From Chondrosia reniformis (Eukaryota > Porifera > Demospongiae > Chondrillida > Chondrillidae): DNA of 64,000 nt. The translations under genes and the position numbers were made by a program. Within the stretch, counting starts at the first letter, position 1; each line of letters starts with the position of its first letter. Under the pieces are notes generated by a model, which saw nothing but the letters and a program-made list of their open reading frames with translations, was not told where the DNA came from and searched no databases. This document shows, piece after piece, positions 47,330 through 62,300 of this stretch. The stretch is taken from NCBI GenBank assembly GCA_947172415.1, contig OX359191.1, positions 6,324,001 through 6,388,000 of the forward strand, read 5' to 3'.

Positions 47330-50300
47330 GTTAGTGCTAAATGTAGGAGCGAAATTACACCAGTTAGATTTAATTAGGAATCATTGGTTGTTTTCTGGTT
47401 TACTACCGCATATATATGTGTTTTATAGTTCGATTAGCTGATGGGGATGCTAGCAGTGGTCGTGTGGAGGTTTATTACAACGGCCAATGGGGTACAGTAT
47501 GTGATGACGATTGGGACCTCAATGATGGTAATGTCGTGTGCAGACAACTTGGATTTAGAGATGCCATCAGAGTACGCACTAGTGCTTATTTTGGTGCTGG
47601 ATCTGGAGAGACATGGTTAGACGATGTGGCTTGTACAGGAAGTGAAAGTAGAATATCAGATTGTTCACACAATGGATGGGGAGTGGATAATTGCGGCCAT
47701 TCTGAAGATGCAGGAGTAGAATGTGGAGGTGAATACCAATGAAAGTAATCTATACAGGGTATCTTGTTATTTACTTCACATTCTAGATCTTGGAGCATGT
47801 AGTGGTGTGAACTGTGCTAATGGAGGAACCTGTGTAGATGGAAACTGCACATGTGTGGAAGGATACAAGGGAGAGTTGTGTACAGAATTTGATAGTTAGT
47901 TTGAACGCACAATTGCTTAATAACAAGGTCCATAAGCTTAATGTATTCCATCATACGTAATATAGTTAAGATACGTCTTGTTAGTGGAGATGCTAGCAGT
48001 GGTCGAGTTGAGGTCCTGTATGATGGAGAGTGGGGCACAGTGTGTGATGATGGGTGGGACCTCGATGATGGTAATGTTGTGTGCAGACAACTTGGATTTA
48101 GAGATGCCATCAGAGTACGCACTAGTGCTTATTTTGGTGCTGGATCCGGAAGTATTTGGTTAGACGATGTGGCTTGTACAGGAACTGAAAGTAGAATATC
48201 AGATTGTTCACACAATGGATGGGGAGTAGAGAATTGTGGCCATACAGAAGATGCAGGAGTAGAATGTGGAGGTGAATACCAATGAAAGTAATCTATACAG
48301 GGTATCTTGTTATTTATTGATGCTTACTTTACGTTCTAGATCTTGGAGCCTGTAGTGGTGTGAACTGTGCTAATGGAGGAACCTGTGTAGATGGAAACTG
48401 CACGTGTGTGGAAGGGTACAAGGGAGAGTTGTGTACAGAATTTGATAGTTAGTTTGAACGCATCATTGTTTAATAACAAGGTCCTAAGCTTAATGTATTC
48501 CATCATACGTAATATAGTTAAGATACGTCTGGTTGATGGAGATGCTAGCAGTGGTCGAGTTGAGGTCCTGTATGATGGAGAGTGGGGCACAGTGTGTGAT
48601 GATGGGTGGGACATCAATGATGGTAATGTTGTGTGCAGACAACTTGGATTTAGAGATGCCATCAGAGTACGCACTAGTGCTTATTTTGGTGCTGGATCCG
48701 GAAGTATCTGGTTGGACGAGGTGGCTTGTACAGGAAGTGAAAGTAGAATATCAGATTGTTCACACAATGGATGGGGAGCGGGGAATTGTGTCCATCCAGA
48801 AGATGCAGGAGTAGAATGTGGAGGTGAATACCAATGAAAGTAATCTATACAGGATATCTTGTTATTTATCGATGCTTACTTTATGTTCTAGATCTTGGAG
48901 CCTGTAGAGGTGTGAACTGTGCTAATGGAGGAACCTGTGTAGATGGAAACTGCACATGTGTAGAAGGATACAAGGGAGAGTTGTGTACAGAATTTGATAG
49001 TTAGTTTGAACGCATCATTGTTTAATAACAAGGTCCATAAGCTTAATGTATTCCATCATACATAATATAGTTAAGATACGTCTGGTTGATGGAGATGCTA
49101 GCAGTGGTCGAGTTGAGGTCCTGTATGATGGAGAGTGGGGCACAGTGTGTGATGATGGGTGGGACATCAATGATGGTAATGTTGTGTGCAGACAACTTGG
49201 ATTTAGAGATGCCATCAGAGTACACACTGGTGCTTACTTTGGTGCTGGATCCGGAAGTATCTGGTTGGATGATGTGGCTTGTACAGGAAGTGAAAGTAGA
49301 ATATCAGATTGTTCGCACAATGGATGGGGAGTGGAGAATTGTGGCCATGTAGAAGATGCAGGAGTAGAATGTGGAGGTGAATACCAATGAAAGTAATCTA
49401 TACAGGGTATCTTGTTATTTATTGATGCTTACTTTACGTTCTAGATCTTGGAGCCTGTAGTGGTGTGAACTGTGCTAATGGAGGAACCTGTGTAGATGGA
49501 AACTGCACGTGTGTGGAAGGGTACAAGGGAGAGTTGTGTACAGAATTTGATAGTTAGTTTGAACGCATCATTGTTTAATAACAAGGTCCTAAGCTTAATG
49601 TATTCCATCATACGTAATATAGTTAAGATACGTCTGGTTGATGGAGATGCTAGCAGTGGTCGAGTTGAGGTCCTGTATGATGGAGAGTGGGGCACAGTGT
49701 GTGATGATGGGTGGGACATCAATGATGGTAATGTTGTGTGCAGACAACTTGGATTTAGAGATGCCATCAGAGTACGCACTAGTGCTTATTTTGGTGCTGG
49801 ATCCGGAAGTATCTGGTTGGACGAGGTGGCTTGTACAGGAAGTGAAAGTAGAATATCAGATTGTTCACACAATGGATGGGGAGCGGGGAATTGTGTCCAT
49901 CCAGAAGATGCAGGAGTAGAATGTGGAGGTGAATACCAATGAAAGTAATCTATACAGGGTATCTTGTTATTTATCGATGCTTACTTTATGTTCTAGATCT
50001 TGGAGCTTGTAGAGGTGTGAACTGTGCTAATGGAGGAACCTGTGTAGATGGAAACTGCACATGTGTAGAAGGGTACAAGGGAGAGTTGTGTACAGAATTT
50101 GATAGTTAGTTTGAACGCATCATTGTTTAATAACAAGGTCCATAAGCTTAATGTATTCCATCATACGTAATATAGTTAAGATACGTCTGGTTGATGGAGA
50201 TGCTAGCAGTGGTCGAGTTGAGGTCCTGTATGATGGAGAGTGGGGCACAGTGTGTGATGATGGGTGGGACATCAATGATGGTAATGTTGTGTGCAGACAA

Positions 50301-53300
50301 CTTGGATTTAGAGATGCCATCAGAGTACGCACTAGTGCTTACTTTGGTGCTGGATCCGGAAGTATCTGGTTGGATGATGTGGCTTGTACAGGAAGTGAAA
50401 GTAGAATATCAGATTGTTCGCACAATGGATGGGGAGTGGAGAATTGTGGCCATGTAGAAGATGCAGGAGTAGAATGTGGAGGTGAATACCAATGAAAGTA
50501 ATCTATACAGGGTATCTTATTATTTATTGATGCTTACTTTACGTTCTAGATCTTGGAGCCTGTAGAGGTGTGAACTGTGCTAATGGAGGAACCTGTGTAG
50601 ATGGAAACTGCACATGTGTAGAAGGGTACAAGGGAGAGTTGTGTACAGAATTTGATAGTTAGTTTGAACGCACAATTGCTTAATAACAAGGTCCATAAGC
50701 TTAATGTATTCCATCATACGTAATATAGTTAAGATACGTCTGGTTGATGGAGATGCTAACAGTGGTCGAGTTGAGTTCCTGTATGATGGAGAGTGGGGCA
50801 CAGTGTGTGATGATGGGTGGGACATCAATGATGGTAATGTTGTGTGCAGACAACTTGGATTTAGAGATGCCATCAGAGTACACACTGGTGCTTACTTTGG
50901 TGCTGGATCCGGAAGTATCTGGTTGGATGATGTGGCTTGTACAGGAAGTGAAAGTAGAATATCAGATTGTTCGCACAATGGATGGGGAGTGGAGAATTGT
51001 GGCCATACAGAAGATGCAGGAGTAGAATGTGGAGGTAAGCATATACCTCAATCCTGTTTGTATAATATTATATACAATTGTTTGTATAGTATTATATCAG
51101 TAGATTTTATTTTAGGCCTCCAGGGTCATAAATCATATGTATTTGGTTAGATGCATATGTTTGTTTGTGTGACACATGAAGTGGGGACCTTTATATATAT
51201 ACGTATATATAGCACATCTGTGCATAATTCGATATCTGGTATGTATGAATCTTAATGAAACTTTTTGTGTAAATTTTCATTTTTATGTGTGTTGCCTTTC
51301 TTAGATAATAGAATTATTAAATGAGTCTATAATGTTCAACTGTAGGCCATTCACCTTTGTTTAATTTCCATTTACATGCCATTAAAGCCCTCCTGTGCAT
51401 TGTAACTAGACATACACATGACATACAGGGGACACATATCCTCAGGAAGAAGGAAGTTTGCACACTTTACCCAGGTTAGGTATATAGATATAGGTTCAAT
51501 GTATGGAAGTCTTATGAAAGACATCTAAAATTCATAGCTGCAGCTGTTGCAATCTAGGCCTTCCTCATCTTCAATCTCTGACTGGTTTAAGCCTAGCAAT
51601 GTGAGTAAAGATAATGGTGGGTCCATGGCATCAATCATTAATGGCATCATATAAAAGTATGCATATAGGAATGTGTATCTACTCTTAACATTAACTGAAC
51701 GGAAATATGCAAGTTCTAGGTTTAGTTTAGACACATGGTCCCAAGAGGTGTCCATGTTGTTTGAGTGATATCAGTGGAGCCAGTCATTCTGGGGTAAAAG
51801 CAGCCATGTCGTAGCTGTACATGCTGAGACCATTGTTGCTGTTACATTGTTGGCTTAAACAGCCATATATATATGAAAAATCTAAGATACCATTTTCCTA
51901 CATGCTATATGCCTATTCTGTAAAAAGAGCCTATAGGGGAACTAAACCTAAAGAGAGCTTTAGATGAAGATACAGTAGTCTTTTCTTCCTTCTTTTCCCT
52001 TCTTTCATCTTCTTCTCCACTGGGTCAGACAGCCGTTTCTGGGAATTCCACCCTTCATCAGTGATCCTGGGAGTCTTTGTCTTTTTCTTTATCTTGATCT
52101 TCTGTGAATCCTTGGCTCACTATGCTAAATCTATATGCACGTATGTACGTACATGCAAACATATACCAGAAATCAGTTATCTCACTATCATGCTTCTGGT
52201 TTGCCCCAATGATCAGTAGAGACTCAGAGAGTTATAACTCCTGAAACATGCTACTGTACTAGTATCCATGTTCTGTATGTACATACATATGGATTGCAAT
52301 GCATAGATAGTAATAATAATAGTCTTCAAACCAGTATTTGATCTCCAGAACAATCTAATGTTGCCCTATGCTGGTTCTCAGACACTTTAACCTTGCCTCA
52401 TGCATAGATACATTCAGAATATGGGAGGCCTGTAGAATATCTAGGAACTTTTTTTGCCATCTACCACATGTGTGAGAGAAGAACACAGGGAAGATAAAGT
52501 AATAGTTCTAAAAATAGAAATGGATACTAAAAACTGGGTTATTGATGATAATGTGGAGCTGTAAAAGGTGTCAAATGTTGTTGAGGATGAGTCCATAGTC
52601 TAAATTGCTGGTCCTAGGTTGATTCATAAGTGAATGGCTACCAAGGTCTTTCTCCTGCACTATACTTTTCCACCTCCTTCACTGTGGCACCCTCCCAGGT
52701 AACTTGATGTTGGGAGTTCCAGACATGCACAGCAATGCCTTTATTCCTGTCTCCTCTTTTTCACTGCCATTTTATGTTCTGAGATCCTCTTCTGCAAGTT
52801 TCTTCCTGTTCCCCCTATGTACACCTTATCACAATTCTGGCATGGGACTCATATCTAAGTTCAACCTTCTTGTTAATGGGTTATCAAGTCTTGACTTTGG
52901 TTGGGAGGTTTCTGGTGGTAATGAAGGACTTAAAATAATCCCGATGTTGAGGTTCCTAGCACATCTTTGAATTTCCTCTGATAGCACTTTGATGTAGGGG
53001 ATTTGCGGCATCTTTGCTGTAGAAGTCCTATAGGTGGGTTGGCATGTCCAGGGTTGGTCATTCTTTGATTGAGTGAGTGTTCTATTGTCCTCCATGGGTA
53101 TCCATTGGCCTGAAAGGTCTTCCTAAAATTCTCAATGTATATGTATGTAAATATTATAAAATATATGTATATACGTTACGTCATATGCTCGGTTTCTAGA
53201 AAGCTCTAAGATAGACTGCTAGTAAGTGCCGATAATCATTGTACGATTCTTAATGATAGCTGATATGGTAGAGTTTCCTATCCCAATCTTTTTGCTATTA

Positions 53301-56300
53301 CCGTATTTATTCTGATTGACCAGTGTCCTTGTCCAAAGCTTTAATAATTTCTTTCTTATCTTGAAAAGAAAGCGCTTTTTTGCTTGTAACCATTATAGAT
53401 TCTTCGATAAAATATCAACCTACCCGAAAAATATTTTCACACTAAGCGCTAACTATAGGAATGTATATGGTAAAAATTGGGACTGTGTAAAAATTCATTT
53501 TAACTGAAATTTCATCTTAAGCAAGCTCATCTTAAGCGAGTTCAACTGCATATTGACTACATTTGTGGTTTGGCATATACCTCTTCATGTTATATGTTAT
53601 AGATCTTGGAGCTTGTAGAGGTGTCAACTGCGCTAATGGTGGAACTTGTGTGGATGGAAAGTGTACATGTGCAGAAGGATATAAGGGAGAATTTTGCTCT
53701 GACTTGGATAGTATGTTAAAGGAATTTTACATACTGTATCTGTAAAATACCAGTGTGATTTAATCTATTCTTACAATCATTTCTTGCTTAATATATAGTT
53801 AAGGTACGCCTTGTTAATGGAGATGCTAGCAGTGGTCGAGTTGAGGTTCTGTACAACGGAGAATGGGGTACAGTGTGTGATGATGGATGGGACATCAATG
53901 ATGGTAATGTTGTGTGCAGACAACTTGGATATGGTAATGCTATTGCCGTGCACAGTAGTACTTATTTTGGTGCTGGATCCGGAAGTATCTGGTTAGACGA
54001 TGTAGCTTGTACAGGAAGTGAAAGTAGAATATCAGATTGTTCACACAATGGATGGGGAGTAGAGAATTGCCAACATACAGAGGATGCAGGAGTAGAATGT
54101 GGAGGTATATGTATATCCATGTCAGATAATCGATATATTCAGAGCAGAAACCTATGATTTATAGAATTTTTTTCCTTAAGTTGTATTACAATAGCTTAAG
54201 GAGTATCAGAATAAATATTTTAATTCAAAATGAATACCAACAAAGTCTATTAAATGCAATTAAACACATAGCAATTATAAATTCCATCCTGAATCACCAC
54301 ACTGGAGTCAGATCAGTAATGTATATAACCTCTCTGTTTTCCAGATCTTGGACTTTGTGCGGATGTAAATTGTGTTAATGGTGGAACTTGCACAGATGGA
54401 AACTGTACATGTTTGGAGGGATTTACAGGAAATTTGTGTGAGGAGATAGATGGTAAGTTTGAGGTAATTTCTTCCTTTTACTATAGGTTTTTGACATTAT
54501 ATTTTTCACTCCCTTTCAGTTAAAGTACGTCTTGTTGATGGAGATGCTAGCAGTGGTAGAGTGGAGGTTCTGTACAATGGAGTATGGGGCACAGTGTGTG
54601 ATAATGAGTGGGACATAAATGATGCTTATGTTGTGTGCAGACAACTTGGATTTAGAGATGCCATCACAATATATATTAACTCTCATTTTGGTGGTGGATC
54701 TGGAGAGACATGGTTGGATGGTGTAGCTTGTACGGGAAGTGAAAGTAGAATATCAGATTGTTCACACAATGGATGGGGAGTAGAGGATTGTGGCCATACT
54801 GAAGATGCAGGAGTAGAATGTGGAGGTACGTATGTAAGCTGTGAGAATTACTGTATTTAGGAGCTGTTATATTTGAATTTTTATATCAATTTGTGTGTCT
54901 TATAGATCTTGGAGCCTGTAGTGGTGTGAACTGTGCTAACGGAGGAATCTGTGTAGATGGAAACTGTACGTGTGTGGAAGGATACAAAGGAGATCGCTGC
55001 ACTGAACTAGACAGTGAGTTGTTGTATACACATTGGGTAACATTATCATTATATTATGTGTCTATTGAGCACTCATAATTCTTGTAAAATTGTTACCTCT
55101 TGTCCATCGGAAAATATGTATATTTTTTGACTATGGTATCTTTTGGCAGCAATAGAAATGGATTATGATGTGGGAATACAATAGCTGTTTGCTAAGGTTT
55201 TAGATCTGTTTGTGGCATCCAATCCAACACAGGGGAATTTGAACTTTTAAATATGCTATTATCAGAACTGTTTCTGTGTCTTCTGTAGTCAAAGTTCGTC
55301 TTGTTGCTGGCAATTCAAGTAGTGGTCGAGTTGAGATACTGTATTATGGAGAATGGGGCACTGTGTGTGATGATGGGTGGGACATTAATGATGCAAATGT
55401 TGTTTGCCGACAACTTGGGTATAGAGATGGTATTGCTGCACTTGGAAGTGCTTATTTTGGAGCGGGATCTGGGAAGATCTGGTTGGATGATGTTGCATGT
55501 AATGGAAGTGAAAATAGATTATCGGACTGTTCCAACAGTGGTTTGAACAATGCAGATTGTGAACACTTTGAAGATGCTGGTGTGGAATGTGGAGGTACGA
55601 TGTGTTTAAAGATTTAGTTACATATCTATCAAGTTTCTAACTGCGAACACAAACCTCAAAATTGTGGGGCATTATCAACCTATACTAAATATTAGTTTTA
55701 TGTACATACTTACGTATATATGCATCTTAGCTAGTTTTTTCTTTTGTATTAGACCTGAAGAACTGCAGCAATGTAGTATGTAACAATGGTGGCAGTTGTG
55801 CAAATGGTTTTTGTGTCTGTCCTGAAGGTTTTAAAGGAGAATTTTGTTCTAACCTTGATAGTAAGAATTAACTTTGTTATCTTCTGCAATGACCCCTCTT
55901 TAATCAGTAAAATAAATGTATTAATTACATATGCCATTAAATCCTTTCAGTCAAAGTGAGACTAGCTGGTGGATTGAATGCTTCTGAAGGTAGAGTAGAA
56001 ATACTCTACAACGGTCAATGGGGTACAGTGTGTGATGACCATTGGGACTACAATGATGCAAAAGTTGTATGTCAACAACTTGGATGGCCTGATGCTGTAT
56101 CAGCTGTACAGGGTTCATCTCGTTTTGGTGAAGGTAGTGGCACTAGTACTATATGGCTTGATGATGTAGCCTGCAGTGGTGAGGAATCTTTATTGAGTGA
56201 CTGTCGTAATCCTGGTTGGAGTGTTCACAATTGTGATCACACAGAAGATGCTGGAGTTGTGTGTGCTGGTGAGATTTCTAATTTCTAATTTCTCTCTTTA

Positions 56301-59300
56301 TAACTGTGTATCATATTAAGTAAATGCTGTGAATTCAGATAAAATCAGACTTGTTGGAGGTCGCAATAATTCTGAGGGACGAGTTGAAGTATTTTACAGA
56401 GATGAATGGAGGAGAGTTTGCAACACTGAGTGGGGCATCAATGATGCTAATGTTGTGTGTAGGCAGGTGGGCTATCCAGCTGGGTCTGCAATACCACCTG
56501 TGGGTACATTTGGTAGCTCTACTGGTCCAGCATGGCTAGATAATTTGCGTTGTAATGGGAGAGAAACAAAACTAAGAAACTGTTCCAGCTCAGGATTTGG
56601 TGACCATAATTGTAGCTTTGATGGTGATGCTAATATAGCTTGTAGAGGTTTGTTTTTATTGACATCGCCTTGTAAAAAGAAGACATTTTAAGTAGTACTT
56701 TTTCATACTCCTTTTTTGTTATAGTCACTTGCAGTGAAATTAAATGTCACAATGGTGGAGAATGTAAAGGTGGTATTTGTCATTGTCCATTCGGATATGG
56801 TGATCCATATTGTGAAACAGTTACAAGTAAGGGCGCTCCTAAAAGTGTTATTCACTTATGACATTCTGTAAGAATGGCACTCATATTCCTCATTTTGTGT
56901 ATTTTACACACTGATACAGTTCCTGTTCGTCTGGTAAATGGAAATGGTAATTCTTCTGGTAGAGTTGAAGTACATTTTAACTCTGAATGGGGCACAGCAT
57001 GTGATGATGGGTGGGATTTAAATGCTGCTACAGTTGTTTGTAAACAGCTTGGTTTTGACGGTGCAGTTAGTGTCAGACCAAAGGCATACTTTGGTGAAGG
57101 ATCAGCTGTTATTGGCCTTGATGAAACACACTGTACCGGAAAAGAACTTAACATTCTCAATTGTAATCACAGTGCATGGAAGTATCACAACTGTTTACAC
57201 TCAGAAGATGTTGGAGTAGAATGTGGAGGTTAGTTTATTTTAAATTTATATGCATGTACGTATGTACTACTTCATAAAATTGTAGTACAGTAAATGCATT
57301 CTGCAATGTGAGTGCATGACATCATTTTCTTTTATTCATTCTATACCAAACTATGATACAGAACCAAGTAATTGTAGTGGTGTAGTATGTTCCAATGGTG
57401 GATTTTGTGACAATGGTTACTGCATCTGTACTGAAGGTTTTAAAGGGGCAAATTGTAATGAATATAACAGTAAGTATTATTAAACGTTTGCATCTCGGAA
57501 ACATTATAAAATACATTTGCACTTAATGTATAGTTTCTGTACGCCTTTTAAATGGGAGAAACTCCTCCGAAGGAAGAATTGAGGTTCTCTATCGAGGTAT
57601 TTGGGGAACAGTATGTGATGACCATTGGGACTACAATGATGCTAAAGTTGTATGTCAACAACTTGGATGGCCTGATGCTGTATCAGCTGTACAGGGTTCA
57701 TCTCGTTTTGGAAAAGGTAGTGGCACTATATGGCTTGATGATGTAGCCTGCAGTGGTGAGGAATCAGAGTTAGGTAGCTGCCGTAATGCTGGGTGGGGTG
57801 CCCATAACTGTAATCATGGAAAAGATGCAGGGGTTATATGTGCAGGTTAGTTTTTATATGTATATGTACGTATATGCAAGGTATTAACTGCTTACAGGGC
57901 TGCATGCAGAACTAGGGGGCAAAATGAAAATTCTCAAACTTTAGGGGGGTGGGGGGGGGGGGGGCGCAATGGTATTGGGGTATTGAAGCAGTTTAGGGGG
58001 TTCATGTTCTCTATAGGAAATTGTCTGTCTGGACAAAATCAATCCCCCCACCCCCTCTATAGCAGCCCTGGCTTATATTTGTAGATTGACGACTTATTAT
58101 GTATGTCTAATTGATTGTACCAGTTAGGATAGTAACTACATGTATAACATAGGCAGTGGCAGATTTAGGGGGAACTGGGTGCTGTAGCACCTCCCTCTGA
58201 GTCTACGTTTGTAGTAGCCATATTCAAACTGTTGGCAAAACACTAGACAAACCATCTCATATAATTTCTTTGTTGCACTCCTATGTAACTTTCCAACCCT
58301 TTTTAAATTTCTTGCTTCACCCCGATAGCAGCTTATATAGAGCTCTTTTATTAAGTAGCATCTTAATTATAGCTTAATGTTGAAATCTTGAATCAAATTT
58401 CATTTACTCACACTATCCAAATATATCACCTTGTAACTCAACACACATGTAGACACAATCAGGATTGTTGATGGCAATAATGCATCCGAAGGAAGAGTGG
58501 AGGTCTATCATAACAGGGAATGGGGACGAGTGTGCAGGAGTGGGTGGGACAGCAATGATGCTGATGTAGTGTGCTTCCAAGTTGGTTTCTCAACTGGTGC
58601 AAGGGAAATTCCAGGTATTTCTAGGTTTGGGAGTGGTACTGGTAGATTCTGGCTGAAGGATATCGCTTGTATTGGAAATGAAAGGCATATAACAAACTGT
58701 CCAAATGTTACTTTCTCTGATCAAAATTGTATTGCAGATGCTACAGTTATTTGCCACGGTTAGTCTACTTGGCTGGAAGTATTGCATATACATATGTATG
58801 TATATCTCTATACATGTTATGATACTCTAGTTACCTGTGATGAGATCACTTGCCTCAATGGAGGAACCTGCAGTGGAGGAGTCTGCACTTGTCCATTAGG
58901 TTTTAGTGGTCTAAACTGTGAGACGCAAACATGTAAGTTTCTACTTAGTCAAGTTGATGTGTGAAATACAGTAAGTACGTAACTCTCTCACATTTGTGGG
59001 CCCAAGTATATTTGGTTATGTATATAGTGGAACATTGCCTTGGTGGACACCTCAATTTAGTGGACACTTTTAAATGTCCTGAAGACTCTATTAATGTAAA
59101 TTTGCCCCTGAAATGTACACAGTGCCTTGTGCACCAGTATTAAATAACAGTATGAAGCTCACCCAATAATATGGATATCTGTTGATCTCCCAGAAAATGG
59201 CTGTTGATTTATATTGCAAAACCAAGAGAATGTCCAAATGCACTTTAATAAGAAAACATGTAACATGCAAACATACACACACCTAAGTATGATTATGATT

Positions 59301-62300
59301 GTTTGTTGACAACATGCATGTTAATCTCTGCTAAGTCATAGGTGTCCATTTAGGTACAGTATCACCCTGCCATAGCAATAAAAGCAGACAAGATAGACCT
59401 GTTTTAGTGAATTTTCCCTTCACCAGTAGTCCTGATAATCAAGCAACAGTCTGTATTCAATCTTTAGAAGCTATAATCATTTGACTATTGTGTATTGCAG
59501 ACCCAGTTCGACTAGTCAACGGAGGGGATAACTCCGGGGGTCGTGTGGAGATATACTTTGATTCTGAGTGGGGTACAGTGTGTAACCACAACTGGGGCCA
59601 GAGAAATGCAGATGTAGTCTGTAGGCAGATTGGGTTTCCAGATGCTATTCAGGCTGAAGCTTTTTATGGTCAAGGATCTGGTAGAATTTGGCTCGATAAT
59701 GTATCTTGCAATGGATCTGAAGTACAACTGTCTGATTGTTCTCACAATGGTTGGGATATTGTAGACTGCCACCATAACGATGACATCGGTATAATTTGTG
59801 GAGGTATATTAAATTATTTAATTTCTTTACATACGTACATGCATACATATGAATGGATCCCTTTACAAAGACATACGTACACTATATAATATATATTATA
59901 TCAACTTCCATGTTTAATGTATAAATTTCACACATTAGCATGTGCATCCATACACGTACGTATATAGATCGTGGAGAATGTAGTGGAGTCTATTGTGCTA
60001 ATGATGGGACATGTAGTGATGGCTTCTGTCATTGCAAGGAAGGATTTAAAGGAAATTTGTGTACTGATCTTGACAGTGAGTTCATTTATTAAAAGCAGTT
60101 GTAAGGAATATGATTAATTGTACTAGTATAAGCTTATTTAATCCATTTATTCAGTCAAAGTGAAACTAGCTGGTGGATTGAATGCTTCTGAAGGTAGAGT
60201 AGAAATACTCTACAACGGTCAATGGGGAACAGTTTGTGATAACAATTGGGACTACAATGATGCTAAAGTTGTATGTCAACAACTTGGATGGCCTGATGCT
60301 GTATCAGCTGTACAGGGTTCATCTCGTTTTGGACAAGGTACTGGCACTATATGGCTTGATGATGTAGCCTGCAGTGGTGAGGAATCAGAGCTACGTAACT
60401 GCCAACATGCTGGATGGGGAATAAATACTTGTAATCATGACCACGATGCTGGAGTTGTCTGTCAAGGTAGGCAGTGGGAGATCGTAGCCACTGTTAAACT
60501 GTTACATTGTCACATAATACATATATGTATGTTACTCTACAGCAGCCTTTATATCTATATCTAATGTTTATGTTTAGATAAAGTGAGATTGGTTGGAGGA
60601 CGTAATAAAACCGAAGGCAGAGTGGAGATATATCACGATGGCCAATGGGGAAGAGTGTGCAGTACTGAATGGAATGCAAGTGATGCTGAAGTTGTGTGCT
60701 CTCAGCTTGGTTATCTGACTGGTATTAGGGTTATACCAATGTCTGAAATGTTTGGTAGTGGCTCTGGTGTGGTATGGTTAGATGGAGTCCATTGCCAAGG
60801 AAATGAACGTTACCTTAGAGATTGCCCAAATTCTGGTTGGGGTGATCATTCTTGTTCCAGAGATGCAACTGTAATATGTCAAGGTGAGATTTGTATTTGT
60901 CATATTTTTGTGTATTATAGTAACTGGCAGTTTTAAGAGGCTGCATTCCTTCACTAATAACCAAACCTACTACATACGTATGTACGTACATACAGTAAGT
61001 GTACAACATTTCAGCTTTTTAGTTGTAAATGCCAAACTAATTTTACATGCACGTGCTGTAAGTAGTTATGCTTAGACTCACAAAAGATCAAGAAGAAGAC
61101 AGATTCCCAGGGTCACTGATGAAGGGTGTAATCCTGGAAACAGATGTCTGGTCAAGTGGAGAAGAAGAGAAACAGAAAGAACTCTTGTATCCTCTTCCAT
61201 AGCTCTTAGCTGGTTTACTTCCATAGGGCCTTTACTCTAAAGCAGATGTAGCATGTTGAAAAATGGTGTGTTAAATTATGTTAGCTTGGATATGCTTCTA
61301 TAGCATCATGGAATATATGGACGAGTTTAATATTGTTTTGCAGCAACCTGTAAAGATTTTCAATGTAATAATGGAGGGGCATGTACTGATTCAGGAGTTT
61401 GTTCTTGTACATTCGGTTATGGTGGTCCTTCATGTGACCTAGTCACAGGTATGCATTTCTGTGAATGTATCTAATCAAGCAGTAATGGGAAGATCTCAAA
61501 TTTGTTTAGTTCCTGTGAGGCTTGTTAACGGTGATGGTTCTAGTGGCAGAGTTGAAGTATACTACTCTTCAACCTGGGGAACAGTGTGTGACGAGTCTTG
61601 GGATCTTAGAGATGCCAACATAGTCTGTAGACAGTTAGGTTTTCCTGATGCCATTGCAGCTAATCATTCAGCAGCCTTTGGAGAAGGATCTGGAACTATC
61701 TGGCTAAATAATTTGGGGTGTAGAAGCAGCACTACCGAAAGTACCCTTTTTGACTGCCCTCATACTATTCCTGAAGTAGATGAGTGCAGTCACAGTAATG
61801 ACGCTGGAGTAATATGTGGTGGTACGTATCTATTTTCATTTCATACACTCTTATTCTGTATATACATAATGTACATGGCTTGAAGATAGAATTTACCCTT
61901 TTGTTACACAGACCTTGGAAGATGTAGCAATATATTTTGTGAAAATCAAGGCAGATGTGTAAATGGCACTTGTGTATGTGCAGAAGGTTTTAAAGGAGTG
62001 CTCTGTTCAGAAATTAGTGGTAAATATCTATTATTAAGTACTTTATATGTACGTACGTATATACGTATAAATATTCTACATTCTCTATACATATATACAT
62101 ACGTACCATTTCACAAATGCAGTAATCAAAACAAGTTCATCAACAGTAAGCAAAGTGTTTACAAGCTCTTCTATCCAAGCTTATCCAAGCTCTACTGGTA
62201 TGTAATATAATATATAATAAGGACAATCTGTACTTGAAATGAACTATTGAATACATAATACAGCACACTATGATGAATACAAAGTGTTCTATGTATATTG

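Noticed and set aside
48391-48837. Apparent 148-residue protein running from an EGF exon into the next SRCR
   Set aside because: It reads through an intron in the wrong EGF frame. The gttagt donor and atatag acceptor give the phase-consistent join.
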